A stretch of DNA of 13,484 nucleotides from Acidobacteriaceae bacterium (GTDB lineage Bacteria > Acidobacteriota > Terriglobia > Terriglobales > Acidobacteriaceae): the NCBI GenBank assembly GCA_031296355.1, contig JARLFX010000435.1, positions 1-13,484 of the forward strand, read 5' to 3'. Shown one piece after another: positions 13,175 through 13,484 of the stretch (within the stretch, counting starts at the first letter, position 1; every line of letters begins with the position of its first letter). The position numbers and the translations under genes are program-made. Below the pieces are notes generated by a model, which was not told where the DNA came from, did no database searches, and saw nothing but the letters and a program-made list of their open reading frames with translations.

Positions 13175-13484
13175 CTACTTGCGGTTCCCGATGTTGGCCG
13201 GGTTCTCCGCCGTAGCCTGAAGTTTTTGCCGCAGGCTCGCCGCCAGCTCCACCAGGTGGCGCAGTTTAGCCTCCAGGGTTGGCGGCATCTCCGGCTCGCG
13301 TAGCGCCAGTTCGCTCTCCAGCATGATCCCGGTTACGGTCGAATTCAATTCACTCTCGACCGCCACGGCTGCCGCTCTTCGCGCCACAACCTGTTGCTGC
13401 GCACTGCGAGCCAGCGCAGCGCGCACTTCGCGAACCAGGCGGTCCGTGCCAGAGATTGCGAAGTTCACCTGCATCAGCAACGCC
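13175..13484 (-). CDS. Partial protein, 5' end off window; possible signalling-type C-terminal helical region
   Basis: The leftward frame is open to the window edge and stops at 13175; about 103 codons are visible. The first ATG inside is at 13474 (MQVNFAISGTDRLVREVRAA), but the frame continues upstream (ALL before it), so the true start is probably outside. The visible part is all helical: a basic helix RLVREVRAALARSAQQQVVARR, then AVAVESELNSTVTGIMLESE, LALREPEMPPTLEAKLRHLV and ELAASLRQKL. The helix-loop-helix resembles the dimerisation hairpin found after receiver domains or in histidine kinases, but no phospho-accepting His is present at the expected place (ELNSTVTG). Family membership is a guess; the existence of the gene is fairly likely from codon use and frame length. 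Confidence 0.6.
   Translation of the reverse strand, partial: ALLMQVNFAISGTDRLVREVRAALARSAQQQVVARRAAAVAVESELNSTVTGIMLESELALREPEMPPTLEAKLRHLVELAASLRQKLQATAENPANIGNRK

Overview
The window is high-GC bacterial chromosome that reads as ordinary core and housekeeping DNA rather than a mobile island. The best taxonomic guess is the phylum Acidobacteriota (Terriglobus/Granulicella-like soil bacteria). This is inference from protein style, the hrcA-grpE-dnaJ cluster without dnaK, and intergenic short repeats of a kind I associate with that group. No 16S or other decisive marker is present.

Layout. At the left edge a truncated TPR protein runs leftward (1-275), divergent from a rightward run: a hot-dog acyl-CoA thioesterase (350-886), an Mrp/ApbC-type Fe-S carrier ATPase (921-1763), then the chaperone genes hrcA (1891-2952), grpE (3127-3684) and dnaJ (3777-4913). 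The chaperone genes form the DnaK co-chaperone and heat-shock repressor set, but dnaK itself is not between them and no CIRCE operator is visible. A 435-bp gene-free stretch (4914-5348) holds phased GC-rich motifs and a MITE-like composite of palindromes.

A leftward block follows: a secreted Sel1-repeat protein (5349-6272) and a GT-C/GT39-like integral membrane protein (6330-8039). After a 269-bp repeat-bearing gap comes a tight three-gene leftward operon, transcribed CDGSH Fe-S protein (11028-11249), CocE/NonD alpha/beta-hydrolase (8858-11023), NUDIX hydrolase (8309-8857), with junctions of 4 and 0 bp. Divergent from this operon is a soluble PAS-GAF-HD-GYP protein, probably a cyclic-di-GMP phosphodiesterase (11473-13014), with a convincing promoter and Shine-Dalgarno. 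A 142-bp element with terminal inverted repeats follows, and a leftward gene is truncated at the right edge (13175-13484).

The most notable signal not explained by genes is two families of small intergenic palindromic repeats. One has arms like gtcattctgag/cgaagaatctg and the other is centred on CTRAAG. Their stem sequences differ between copies in a paired, compensatory way. I see no phage, transposase, CRISPR, toxin-antitoxin or defence genes, no tRNA or rRNA, and no clear candidate for a wholly new multi-gene system. The CDGSH-CocE-NUDIX operon is the most unusual gene combination.
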